A DNA stretch of 64,000 bases from Actinomucor elegans (taxonomy: Eukaryota > Mucoromycota > Mucoromycetes > Mucorales > Mucoraceae). Location of the stretch: contig JAMSLZ010000001.1 of assembly GCA_026027325.1 (NCBI GenBank), positions 4,464,001-4,528,000 on the forward strand, given 5' to 3'. How positions within the stretch are numbered: the first letter of the stretch is position 1; each line of letters opens with the position of its first letter. Position numbers and translations under genes: made by a program. The notes below the pieces were generated by a model that saw nothing but the letters and a program-made list of their open reading frames with translations, was not told where the DNA came from and made no database searches. Below, piece after piece: positions 22,753-32,612 of this stretch.

Positions 22753-23412
22753 ACTGTCCGCCATTCAAAAGAATATATTCATTTGATAATAAATAAACTG
22801 TTATTTCCGTGTTTGTAATAAGCTTCATATCTAAGCTGTGCGATCGTATTTGTTATCTTGCTATCCCTGTGGCATTTGTCCGAGACGATAAGCCATCACT
22901 TCATTGAAGAAGGCACTATTACAATCGTATTTTTTTAATCGATTAGATTCACTCAATAGTACACCCATCATGCAATATATATATATATATATTAAATCCT
23001 ATCGAAGAATAGATTGGGTCATTTATTCACTAATCAAAACCTGAAACATTCAAAGATGTGCAGCAAAAAAATACATGATGATGTTTTCTACTATTAAGTA
23101 TAAGCATTATGCAAATATAAACATATTCACTGTGCTTCAGTTGATCGAAGACGCTGATAAATGAAGCAAATCATTTGAACCTATAATACTCATCAGATAT
23201 GACATTTGACTGCGATCGCTCAAAAGATCTATAGATCAATAACTTGCAATTTACATGAAACGCGTGTTTTTATTTTACTGCTGCTACTCATAAAATATAC
23301 AATGTGCCTGTTGGAATTTATTTAAATAATGATTCTAGATATTCCCTACTCCTCAATTATGGCATTTAGCCGGGATATATCCTGATATATTGAGAATAAG
23401 AAATGGGATGAT

Positions 23413-23447
<35 letters not shown>

Positions 23448-24396
23448 CCCTGGGAGGAACTTTTGCTTCAAGTACGTTTAAACTTTGAGATACAAACAAC
23501 ATGCTCAAGCTATGATTCATAAATACTACATGTAGGTGTCTCATATCAGTGCATGGTATGCATTTATATTCTTCATTTTGGAATTGTTGAGATATAGAAC
23601 TTTTGAATTACAATTGTGTTTCTACAATAAACATCAATCCATAAATGAAAGTCTTTCGCGGCTTTTACATCATGCCATGGACTGTTAAATACTACATAAA
23701 CATTGTTATAGTTTGATTGCGTTCGATACTTTGAAAAAGTACCTGTTTATTTTTTCTATCATATAGGAAATATCTAATTATGTTAAAAATAGTGTACGAT
23801 CTAGCGCATCATTCAATATGCATTTCATCAGTAGTACAAGCGAAAAGCAGCATTAGACATCATTATTAATTATAATGGAGCAGCTAATGATTCATATAAT
23901 CTCGGCGTTGAGTATCTTGGATAAACTAAAAACAGTCAAGAGGATGGACATGTCTGATAGAGCTAAGCTAGAGTAGAACAGCCATTAAAAATCATATTGG
24001 GTAGTCTCGCAGTACAACAGAGTTTAGCTTTACTGTATTATTAACAGTACAGCTACAGACTTATAAACTTTGCTAAATAGCTTTTGGGAAGCTTTCAATT
24101 CTTATGTAAGTACTTTCACTTTAGCGACTATTGCAAGCCAAACTGGTTTATCAATCTTAGAAGCGTCAATATGATGTATTCAGTATTTCGAGATCCGATT
24201 GATTCGTCTGCCGCATATTACTATCTATTGCAACCAATTTCTAATGATTACGTAAAAAAGAAAAAAAAATTATGAACAAGTGATTGTATGTACATAAGCT
24301 TTTATTGCTTTAAATAATTATGTATCTGTTCCATGAATTGATTGATGAATATATATATTGACATTTGTATGTATACAATGAAGAATCCAAGCTACT
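22753..24396. other. intergenic region
   Basis: No gene recognised. It contains a short (AT)n run near 22.98 kb, one copy of the dispersed repeat near 23.2 kb and a 28-nt A run at 23417-23444. The flanking genes converge here, so both ends are 3' regions. Confidence 0.55.
23191..23240 (+). repeat. dispersed degenerate repeat, copy
   Basis: It contains TGACATTTGACTGCGATCG and AAAAGATCTATAGATCAAT, matching the order and spacing of the copy read in reverse near 56.3 kb. Confidence 0.45.
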
Positions 24397-25623
24397 TTAA
24401 TGACCGGATCCTTGATTGTTGCTCAAAATACGATCAATAAAAGCAACAGCGTTTCCAAACAATCCTCCACTTGATTGCTGCCGACATTCTTTTGGATTAC
24501 TGATTGCTGACAGAGCATTGCGGCTAGGACTGTTATTCAAGGCTACTGTCTTCAAATGATGATATCGATGAGCCAGTTCTCTTTGCTCCATATGGATCGA
24601 TGATGGCGGGGATGTGTTGGCTGCAGCTAATGAAGGTATTACCGACGTTGACGTGGAATGATTCAATGGTTTCCGACTAGAGTCTATCCTATCTAGTTTC
24701 TCTAAACACCTTAGCAAGCTCGTGAGCATAGGATCTTGATAGCGTTTGATGCACTTGTACTCTCTTCGAACTGCTTCCAATTCCTTGTTAAGACGCTGCA
24801 TGTTTCGTGGATGAATGGGGCTGGACTCATCCTCTACCAAGGATTGCTGCTTTTGCAGATTGAGTTTCTGCTGTGTACGAGAAGGTAAAGCTGAAGAGGC
24901 GGTTCTATTAACAGGGTTTCGAGGCGGCGGCGTAGTATTCTTGGTGGTATTAAGAGGAATATCGCGCTTTGGATGAGAATCGAGTATTGCACGGATATGA
25001 GAAGGTTCCTCGTACGACGAAGATGATGACGCGATAAATTGTGAGTAGAGTAATTGTCTTTGTTCTTGCTGGGTATGCTGTGGCTCATGTTTGCTAATCA
25101 GCTTTGAATGTATCACTTTATTTTTGGGAACAACCAATGTATTAGCTACTGCATTGAATGTCTGTTCTATTGGCGCAGCAATTCCTTTGGAGAAACACAA
25201 AGAGGCAGGATTATTACTGGTTGTAGATATGCCAGCAGTTTTCGGTATATCTTTTACTGGTTCGGGTACTTCTTTACTGATAGCTTTCTTGGTCGTAGGT
25301 TTAGGATTGGCCAAAGTCAATCCTACAAAGCTCTTTCTGTTGTTATCAAAGGACATTTTATGCAAAGAACGTTGCGACTGCGAGCGACGCATCACTGGTC
25401 TTTCTTGTACACTATCAAAGTCTGCCTCCGAATCTGTATGGGCTGAACTCGAGTTGGCTCGTGCCATGGGTGCTAATTTCGCGACATGAACTCGACCACT
25501 GGAACGTCTTTTGACATGATGTCGTGTAGGCCTTTTGGTATGTTGCTGCGAAGAAATGGGTGTCGTTGCTGTTGTTGGTTTATCTGATTCTTCTTCCCCC
25601 ATTAAAAATTTGTTTTCTTTCAT
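24397..25623 (-). CDS. uncharacterised Ser-rich, mostly disordered protein
   Basis: One open frame of 408 codons with no detectable intron. I do not recognise a family. The protein is rich in Ser, Thr, Pro, Gln, Arg and His and looks largely disordered. A basic N-terminal segment (about residues 24-45, with KRPTRHHVKRRSSGR) could bind nucleic acid or act as a nuclear signal. RRSQSQRSLHKMSFD resembles a basophilic-kinase target region. The only clearly helical part is about residues 275-315 (RLNKELEAVRREYKCIKRYQ onward), which could form a short coiled coil. A hydrophobic, possibly amphipathic segment (GLFGNAVAFIDRIL) is near the C-terminus. The length, initiator context and lack of stops support a real gene. 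Confidence 0.65.
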   Translation of the reverse strand: MKENKFLMGEEESDKPTTATTPISSQQHTKRPTRHHVKRRSSGRVHVAKLAPMARANSSSAHTDSEADFDSVQERPVMRRSQSQRSLHKMSFDNNRKSFVGLTLANPKPTTKKAISKEVPEPVKDIPKTAGISTTSNNPASLCFSKGIAAPIEQTFNAVANTLVVPKNKVIHSKLISKHEPQHTQQEQRQLLYSQFIASSSSSYEEPSHIRAILDSHPKRDIPLNTTKNTTPPPRNPVNRTASSALPSRTQQKLNLQKQQSLVEDESSPIHPRNMQRLNKELEAVRREYKCIKRYQDPMLTSLLRCLEKLDRIDSSRKPLNHSTSTSVIPSLAAANTSPPSSIHMEQRELAHRYHHLKTVALNNSPSRNALSAISNPKECRQQSSGGLFGNAVAFIDRILSNNQGSGH

Positions 25624-27544
25624 TGAAAAGAAGCAACCAGTAGTATAATAGAATGAAGAGAAAGTGTTGCTACAACTGTTTTCTCTTTGAAAAGCCGCGT
25701 ACTTTTATATGCGTGCGAGGAGAAATAACCCAAAGATCTAGGCTCGCACTCTTGTTTGTCCAATCAAAAGCAAGTTTATTGCATCAATGTTGATCACCCA
25801 GAAGCGTCGCTTATGATTCAATAATATATGCAAGAATAGAATATTTTATCTGTAAGCAACAGCAAGGTTTGATATGATGACAGTCAATATTATCATGGCT
25901 CCCGAAAAAAAAAATACAACATACAAAAGATGATTAGATGTAATCTACATGAGTGATACATTTTCCCCATATAAATAACTTTTCTTGGCAAAATACGATA
26001 ATATTTATAAAGCACGTCTCTTTTATATCAAACCTCAAAGCTATCCATTTATTTTAATAGAAAAAGCTACCACTAGGCCAATGAAAGTAAGGCTTTTGAT
26101 ATAGCCGAAATAGTGAGGCCAGATTAACAGTTTGTTCGTTTCAGTAACTCATTTTGAATATAAAATGCGAGGTCAACCGAAATCTTTTCTATTGATTAGC
26201 GTGACATTCTAATTTTGTGAACTGAAAACAAATTAAATAACGAAATTACTGATAACATACTGCTGAGACACTTTAAAGTGTTTGGTATTTAATTAATGCT
26301 CCAGATGATTGTATTTTATTCCAAATGATGTACATTAAATGAAAAAGGCAGTTATTCTTAGAGACTAGAAACGTTTAGACGTCTTCCTTTAGCAGTATCT
26401 TTTTATGCGCAGATAAGGCTATAAAAATGTTGTGGTCAAAAAAAGAAAACTATTATCTACATGGTTGCCAATTAGCAAGGTTCTTCTCTGTTTACAATTG
26501 TTTGATTTTAGAGGAAATCATTATTTAAGCCAATCATTTTGGGATACTACTACTAATAAATATAAACTCCGGATTATCATTAAACTTGAGATTACTGTTT
26601 AAATCTCTTTTATGACACAATTTTAACACAAAAAAAAAATCTTTTATGACACAATTTGCTATATCAGTCTATTGTTAATATTTACAACACACTTCGCAAA
26701 AATGATACGTAAAATAAAGCAACAAAGAACTGAGTTCGCTTCATACACTCTCAGTATGATTGCAATGGGAATTAAAATGAACGTGTTTCCACAGGAAGCT
26801 TGAAAGCTCACCGGTATCAATGAGAATACTGTGAGATCTGTCAAGGTACGATATCTCAAAAAATGGCATTGTATTGACTACTATACATCTTGGATGACTA
26901 AAGAAGTTGACTGCGAGGAATGAGAGGATTTTAACCCAAAGTGTTAGAAAGAAACCTACAAGGCCTTCTTTATGTCATCAGGTGCATTTGGAGCTAGCAG
27001 AAGTCACGATTCGTTCTGGAACTGCCATCAAGTACTTGAAAGTTAATGGCTACACATCGTCCAAAGTAATCCACAAACCTTTTTTATTTATTATACCATG
27101 CATATATCAAGTGTAAAACAACATTTGTTTCGTTTAATGCGCAATCGAATTCTTTAAAAGCTTGCTAATAGACTTGATGTCTATACGAACTTTTTCAAGA
27201 TAAAAAGAATAAGAGCAGGCATAATGTTATAGTATATCAATCCATTTAGCCATTTAACTTTTGTAGCGATACTAAATTGAAGCCATTTTCAGTAGAGTGA
27301 ACTAAAGCCTCATTCATTGCCGATATATCGTTGAATTGGACAGTGATACTCTTAGTAATGTGTCTCTAGATCAGTTCGAAGAACTGCAAAAAAAAAAAAA
27401 AAAAAAAAAAAATAGATACAAGGTTTGAGAGTAGTTATTGCAAGTAGATACGGATCAAAAATATAAAAGTGTTCTAAATTTTATTCAGATACGAACTTAA
27501 TCATTTTGGTACAATAACATCTTTATATCATGTAAAGATAGAAG
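25624..27544. other. intergenic region with a transposase relic
   Basis: AT-rich DNA between two leftward-reading genes. It includes the promoter of the disordered-protein gene on the left, a probable Tc1/mariner transposase fragment at 26.9-27.1 kb and an A run of more than 20 nt near 27.39-27.41 kb. Nothing else is recognisable. Confidence 0.5.
26907..27116 (+). mobile_element. Tc1/mariner-like transposase relic (N-terminal HTH fragment)
   Basis: An open stretch of about 69 codons reads TARNERILTQSVRKKPTRPS, then TAIKYLKVNGYTSSKVIHKP. The pattern of an arginine-rich start, a helix, and then a second helix ending in a G-Y/F segment and a basic-KP motif is that of the bipartite DNA-binding part of Tc1-family transposases. 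There is no initiator ATG at its left end and it stops before any DDE catalytic region, so it is a fragment. No terminal inverted repeats were found around it. Confidence 0.5.
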
Positions 27545-29533
27545 CTAAGAACTAATAGCTTCAATACGGTCTCTCCAAGGATAAATGCATGAAGTAAAGC
27601 ACTCACCATCGTAGTTATAGATGAGCTGGATGGTGTCGATACGAATACACCTGATTGCTACTACATAATTCTTGTAAGATGTCCATCTTTTGTAGGAGTG
27701 CATGAACTTGAATGATGATCTTTCAAATTCAGTTTTTTTGTTTGCCTTGGCCGGTAATTTCCATTGATAATAAAGCGCTTTGTATCCTTTCATTTCTATT
27801 TCCATAAAAGCAAAGCCTTTGAGATGGCTTATCAGATCAAAGGTAAGACTGTGTAAATGCTGGAATGGTAAATCGAATGGTTGATTAGGCCTAAAGTTTA
27901 AAGAAAACTTTATCGTTTGCAGGTTCGGTACAAATTCTTGCAAAGCTTCCACCGGTTGCGTATATGTTAGTGAATCTCTGAATAAAGCATGAAAAATGGT
28001 GTTTGCAGGGACAAGAGGATCTCGAGCACCAAGAGATTGCTTCAACTTATAACGGCTCTTTATCAAAATTTCAAACTTCTCATTAAAAGGATATAGACAG
28101 TAAGATGAAAGCGGGATATCAGACACCAAAATACTAGGATAGATGCGCGCCAGCTCGAGATCATCAAACTGAGCACATAAGACATGCAAGAGGCGCTCAA
28201 CAGAGGGAACCGTCGGTAAGTTCCCACATTGTAGGTCAATTGAGCGCACGCAATATTTCAAGCCAAAGACACGGTGCAAAGTTTCTAGACATTGAAGCCG
28301 GTCGGGGCGCTCGCTCTGAGCATAGCTACGACTACCGATAATTCCAATAGCAATAGAAATATATAATTGACTTCCTAGCATATCAATGACAGTTCTCTCT
28401 TTTGAATCTATGTAGCTATAACTGAGGCTTAAGTGACAGGATTCGAATCTACCCTGGTGGTGGATCATTTCAGTGAAGCGACATGCTGGCTTCAATAGCA
28501 GTGCTTCCAGATATTCTGGTGTAGTTACCATATGTTTTCCTTCTTGGCAACCCAATACTGCATTTGTATTGATTATTACATGATGGATGTTTCTAAGACG
28601 CGAGGTGAACGCAAGTAACAAAGTAGGTTCCAAGCCACTGATCCACGTATCAAACTTTGCATCCGGCGAAAGTTGAAGATGAAGATAGCTAAGATTAGCT
28701 GTGGTATGATGTGAAACATAGGTAATGTATGGAGGTTTGAGCTCAGGAAGCGCAAGATGCAATGATTTGACATTGGCCTTGGGCAAGTCATCATCAATCA
28801 AGGAAATAGAAGGGCTAGCGCAGGAATACACTGAGGAAACTTGCAGATTTTTCAACTGAGGACAAGTACAAAGAACATCTACTATGTTCAAGTTTATAGT
28901 ATTATTAGGAGGATTACGCGCCTTATCGCAGTTGATCTTGATCGACAAAGACTGTAGATTGATAAAGCTCTTCAAATAGTTCAGTACACTTATTTGGGAT
29001 CCATCAGGAAAGAAAGAAAAATCTTTTTCAACCAGCTCTAGATGGGTTATTGAAGTTGCGAGTTGGAGATTCAGGGACAAATATAAGTCTGTGCTGTGCT
29101 GTGGGTCTCCAATATCAAATGGGTTTCTTCTAACAAGTACGCGCTCGATATGTTTTAAACGGCTACTTGTAGCCATATTACGTAAGAATGTTAGATGGAA
29201 ACCAACGCCATTGCTTCCCTGCAGATCGATTGTTCTAAGATGACAAAGTGCGTCGTAAACTTGTTTCAAATGAGAGTCGGAAAACCATTTTCCGTTTTGA
29301 TTGACGTCTCTTTGGAAGACAAGTGTCTTTACCTTACATCCGATATCAGTATATCGAAGTAGTTTAAGGATACGTACTTCATTTTTTCTCGAAAATGTGA
29401 TTGTACCGAAAGCAGCATTTGTTGCGCATGTGTAAGAAGCCCTGCAGACGAGACGGCACTGAAGGAGTGTTGGCTGTGTGAGATGCTGAAATATGTTTAT
29501 ATATAATTCAAACGGAAGATGGTCAAAGGGCAT
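27545..29533 (-). CDS. F-box protein
   Basis: Probable substrate-recognition subunit of an SCF ubiquitin ligase. A single exon encodes 662 residues. The F-box is at residues 1-45, with FDHLPFELYINIFQHLTQPT then CRLVCRASYTCATNAAF, the usual L-P-x-E and LxLVC pattern, and would bind Skp1. The rest contains scattered leucine-rich segments such as VKTLVFQRDV, LRTIDLQGSNGV, SLHLALPELK and LQTIKFSLNF, which could fold as irregular LRRs. The target is unknown. Large lineage-specific families of such intronless F-box/LRR proteins are known in mucoralean fungi. Confidence 0.85.
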   Translation of the reverse strand: MPFDHLPFELYINIFQHLTQPTLLQCRLVCRASYTCATNAAFGTITFSRKNEVRILKLLRYTDIGCKVKTLVFQRDVNQNGKWFSDSHLKQVYDALCHLRTIDLQGSNGVGFHLTFLRNMATSSRLKHIERVLVRRNPFDIGDPQHSTDLYLSLNLQLATSITHLELVEKDFSFFPDGSQISVLNYLKSFINLQSLSIKINCDKARNPPNNTINLNIVDVLCTCPQLKNLQVSSVYSCASPSISLIDDDLPKANVKSLHLALPELKPPYITYVSHHTTANLSYLHLQLSPDAKFDTWISGLEPTLLLAFTSRLRNIHHVIINTNAVLGCQEGKHMVTTPEYLEALLLKPACRFTEMIHHQGRFESCHLSLSYSYIDSKERTVIDMLGSQLYISIAIGIIGSRSYAQSERPDRLQCLETLHRVFGLKYCVRSIDLQCGNLPTVPSVERLLHVLCAQFDDLELARIYPSILVSDIPLSSYCLYPFNEKFEILIKSRYKLKQSLGARDPLVPANTIFHALFRDSLTYTQPVEALQEFVPNLQTIKFSLNFRPNQPFDLPFQHLHSLTFDLISHLKGFAFMEIEMKGYKALYYQWKLPAKANKKTEFERSSFKFMHSYKRWTSYKNYVVAIRCIRIDTIQLIYNYDGECFTSCIYPWRDRIEAISS

Positions 29534-29941
29534 TGTTTGAGATAAATGAAAGAGAAGGAAACTACAGTTCTGCTACGCCCCAGTTTTTATATCCAATTAG
29601 CATTCTACGTCACGAGCATTCATTCATTAATGTGGTACCATCTATCAGATTCTGCAGGGTTAACAGCAGTATCAACTACTGTATAAGAGTCAAGGCGAGC
29701 CTTAGATCATTCTATGAAGAGATTTTATCAAGTCATAAGCATTGTACGCTTAAACAAGGCAAGTATTCACTCCAACTCGGCTAGTTATGCACATAAATGT
29801 AGCTACCGTGACGCGTGTCTTTAAAAGCCCGCGCGTCCCAAAACGCGTAAATCTGGTTTGGATAACGCGACTGAGTATAATAAAACAAAATAAACATCAC
29901 GTTTATTCTCTATGGAAGTTTTGTATTTAACACGATCTTCC
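29534..29941. other. short intergenic region
   Basis: About 400 bp between the F-box gene start and the carbonic anhydrase 3' end, both on the minus strand. It serves as promoter for the first and 3' region for the second. Repeated ACGCG-like elements occur near 29.81-29.87 kb (for example ACGCGTGTC and AAACGCGTAAA). ACGCGT is the MluI cell-cycle box of yeast, but I would not infer function here. Confidence 0.4.
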
Positions 29942-30056
29942 TTAATGATGATGATAAATTTCTTGAAGAGATTTGTTATCACTAACACGCCAATCCAATC
30001 TCTTGATCAAACTATAAAGCAGAAAAGATTTTAGAATTTCATTTAATAAAAACCCC

Positions 30057-30096
<40 letters not shown>

Positions 30097-30957
30097 ACTT
30101 ACCCATCCTCAATATCATAAGCCCAAGCGTGGACAGTCAATTTTTGACCTTTTGACCAAGCATTCTGTACAATGGTAGAATGGCATACATTCTTTGCAGA
30201 GTTAATAGCATTTAACTCTACGAGTTTTCTAATTCGCTCTCTATCTCCTTTCAGTTGATCCATTTCATCATTGTGAACTATGTAGGTTGTTTAATACACT
30301 TCTTCCTAATCTAAGAATGCACTTACGTCTGTATACATCTTTGATCGAACGTAACCAGTTATCGATCAAACCAAACTGCTCTTTACCATAAGCGGCAGTC
30401 ACGCCGCCGCAATTATAATGTCCTATGACAGGCAATCAGTTTCACTTGTCTGATCTCTTACAATTCAACTTACCGCAAACAATAACATGTTCTACCTTCA
30501 ACACATCAATAGCATATTGGATCACAGATAAACAGTTCAAATCGCTGTGGTTAACCACGTTGGCAATGTTTCTATGTACAAAGATCTCACCACAACCCAA
30601 ACGGCAGATGACATTGGCTGGCACACGTGAATCAGAACAGCCTACCAACAAGAGTGAGTTATATGACGCGCTATGAATTGATCATAACATACCAATCCAC
30701 AAGATCTTGGGGCTTTGCTTCTCTGCAATATCACTAAATACATTAGGATTTTCTTTCATGACAGCAGCAGCCCATTTTCTATTGTTATCTAAAAGAGTGT
30801 TCAAAGCAGTATCTTTAGGGTCAAACTTTTTCATTCCGGCGCTGGTGTCACTTGTAATTTTTGCATAAGTTTCTTTATCCTCATCGTTCTTGGAAGTAAG
30901 GACAAGTGGGGACAATGTGTCCATAATATCATTGTTAATAGGATGGCTATCAGGCAT
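29942..30957 (-). CDS. beta-class carbonic anhydrase
   Basis: Zinc enzyme interconverting CO2 and bicarbonate, needed by fungi to supply bicarbonate for carboxylations in air. Exons, 5' to 3': 30957-30693, 30641-30474, 30422-30327, 30277-30103 and 30011-29942, giving 257 residues. The zinc ligands are Cys90 (in GCSDSR), His146 and Cys149 (in GHYNCGG), with the Asp92-Arg94 dyad. [26 protein letters not shown] and [11 protein letters not shown] are family blocks. All internal introns are 49-51 nt except the last (91 nt), which carries a T34 run on the plus strand (A34 in the transcript). The protein ends in three His. There is no clear mitochondrial signal, so it is probably cytosolic. Confidence 0.95.
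30062..30095. repeat. T34 homopolymer inside a carbonic anhydrase intron
   Basis: Thirty-four consecutive T on the plus strand, just inside the 5' end of the last intron of the minus-strand gene. It is among the longest homopolymers in the window and is likely length-variable. Confidence 0.9.
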
Positions 30958-32612
30958 GTTTAAAGATAAAGAGAAAAAAAGCTAAAAAGAAGAAAAATGT
31001 AACCCCAGCATTTTTTGCTTTTTATTGATGTCTATTGCTCATCGATAGCATCTCATCACCCCAATTGCGGCTCTTGATGTATCGGTGATTTAAAACAAAG
31101 TGCCTGTTCTATTCGTTTTATGGTAAAGTTTCAATTCAACCGAACCAGTAGCCTGGTGCATCTCGAAAAGTTTCTAAAAACAAAAAAAAACAAGCTAACC
31201 ATATTTCGAATATGAATTGCCGCTTTAACGCAGTAATATAATGAAAGATAGATGGGTTGGGGTTGGCGTATTTAAAAGAAGAAAACCTGTTTTGATACTG
31301 CGAAATCAAATGCATCCCTTTAGTTGATACAGAAATATGTTTGCCAATATATAGAACTAGTTGATTCTCGGTTTAGCTCTCCAGAACCTTCTAATCCCAG
31401 TCATATGTCATAAATTAAGTTACAAAAGGAAAAGCAATTGCTTACTTGGCAAATGGGCGCATGACATTTAATGTGATAAGTTAACCCCAACTGATCTGAA
31501 GTTTTATCAGACAGTAGTTCGATTTGAACATGCACAAATAATCTGTCGCGACATTTAACCGAGATTGACCGAGATCGTACGCGCCAAAATGCGCCATGCC
31601 AATTTCTAAGCGCTGATTAAATGATATCAAAAAAAAAAAAAAAAAAAAAATTAAAATGCCACTGTGGACGGTAACAGGCATAAAATGACGGCTTTTATTA
31701 AAAAAAAGTTACAGAAGACCGTATTCTCCTTTGAATAATACAAATTTTTAGTCAAAAGTAAAACAAAAAATAAGTTTTTTTTTATCGCACCTTTTTGAAA
31801 CTCGCCCAAATCAGTATACTATCATGTAAATAAATGTACAGTAAATCACCTGTTTTATTCTATGAATTTACTTATATACAATATTATAGATAATTTCAAT
31901 GATGGGTGATGATGATGATGCACGCATATTTAATCGTAGACAACCAATAATAGTTGTTAATTACGATTGATTTTTCATTCCGCTGTAGTTGCTGGAGATG
32001 TTAAATACAAGCCAACATTATATGCAATTAATAAAAGCCGTAGGAAATAAGCTCTTCTTTTTCATGGTATATAAACTGTAAGATAAGAGAAAAAAAGTTT
32101 CCTCAAGACTAAAAACGTTATATTTTTGAATATTCTGATTTTTATGTATCTTAAGATACATTTACAAGTATTTAATTATTAAACATGATACGATTCTACA
32201 TATTCCCCTGAAGATTCATATCTTTAGCTTTAATTATTATCGATTCAGATGCAATTGTATAGTTTTGAGAGTTTTATCAGAGATTACAGAGGAGGAGGCT
32301 CTATGCCAATCTCCGTTAGCCAATAAAACTCATGCATACAAATTCACCATTGGTAAGATAAGATAGTACCCTTAAAGACGCCACATACAACCTATATACA
32401 TGCTATAGGTACGAACAAATGCACTGCAGTGCGATACATTAGTGAAGATCAATGATCACGTACGTCATTCTACAGAAATACCAGGTAATAGTGAAGTTTT
32501 CTGTATCCAATGACCTTTCTGTGAAGTACCGTGACTTTCTATTGAATTTTGACGTTTATGAAAACTTTTTCTCGGTTGCAATCGATCCTAACTTGCCATC
32601 GATCAGTCCAAC
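30958..32612. other. divergent intergenic region between carbonic anhydrase and GRC3
   Basis: It contains the promoters of both flanking genes. A copy of the dispersed repeat lies near 31.5-31.6 kb, followed by a 20-nt A run, and a short GATGAT run near 31.9 kb. No additional gene is supported. Confidence 0.5.
31500..31620 (+). repeat. dispersed degenerate repeat, long copy
   Basis: One of the best preserved copies: GCGACATTTAACCGAGATTG, ACCGAGATCGTACGCG, CCAAAATGCGCCATGCC and AATTTCTAAGCGCTG in order. The same blocks recur at 37.1, 45.4 and 61.6 kb. Confidence 0.6.
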
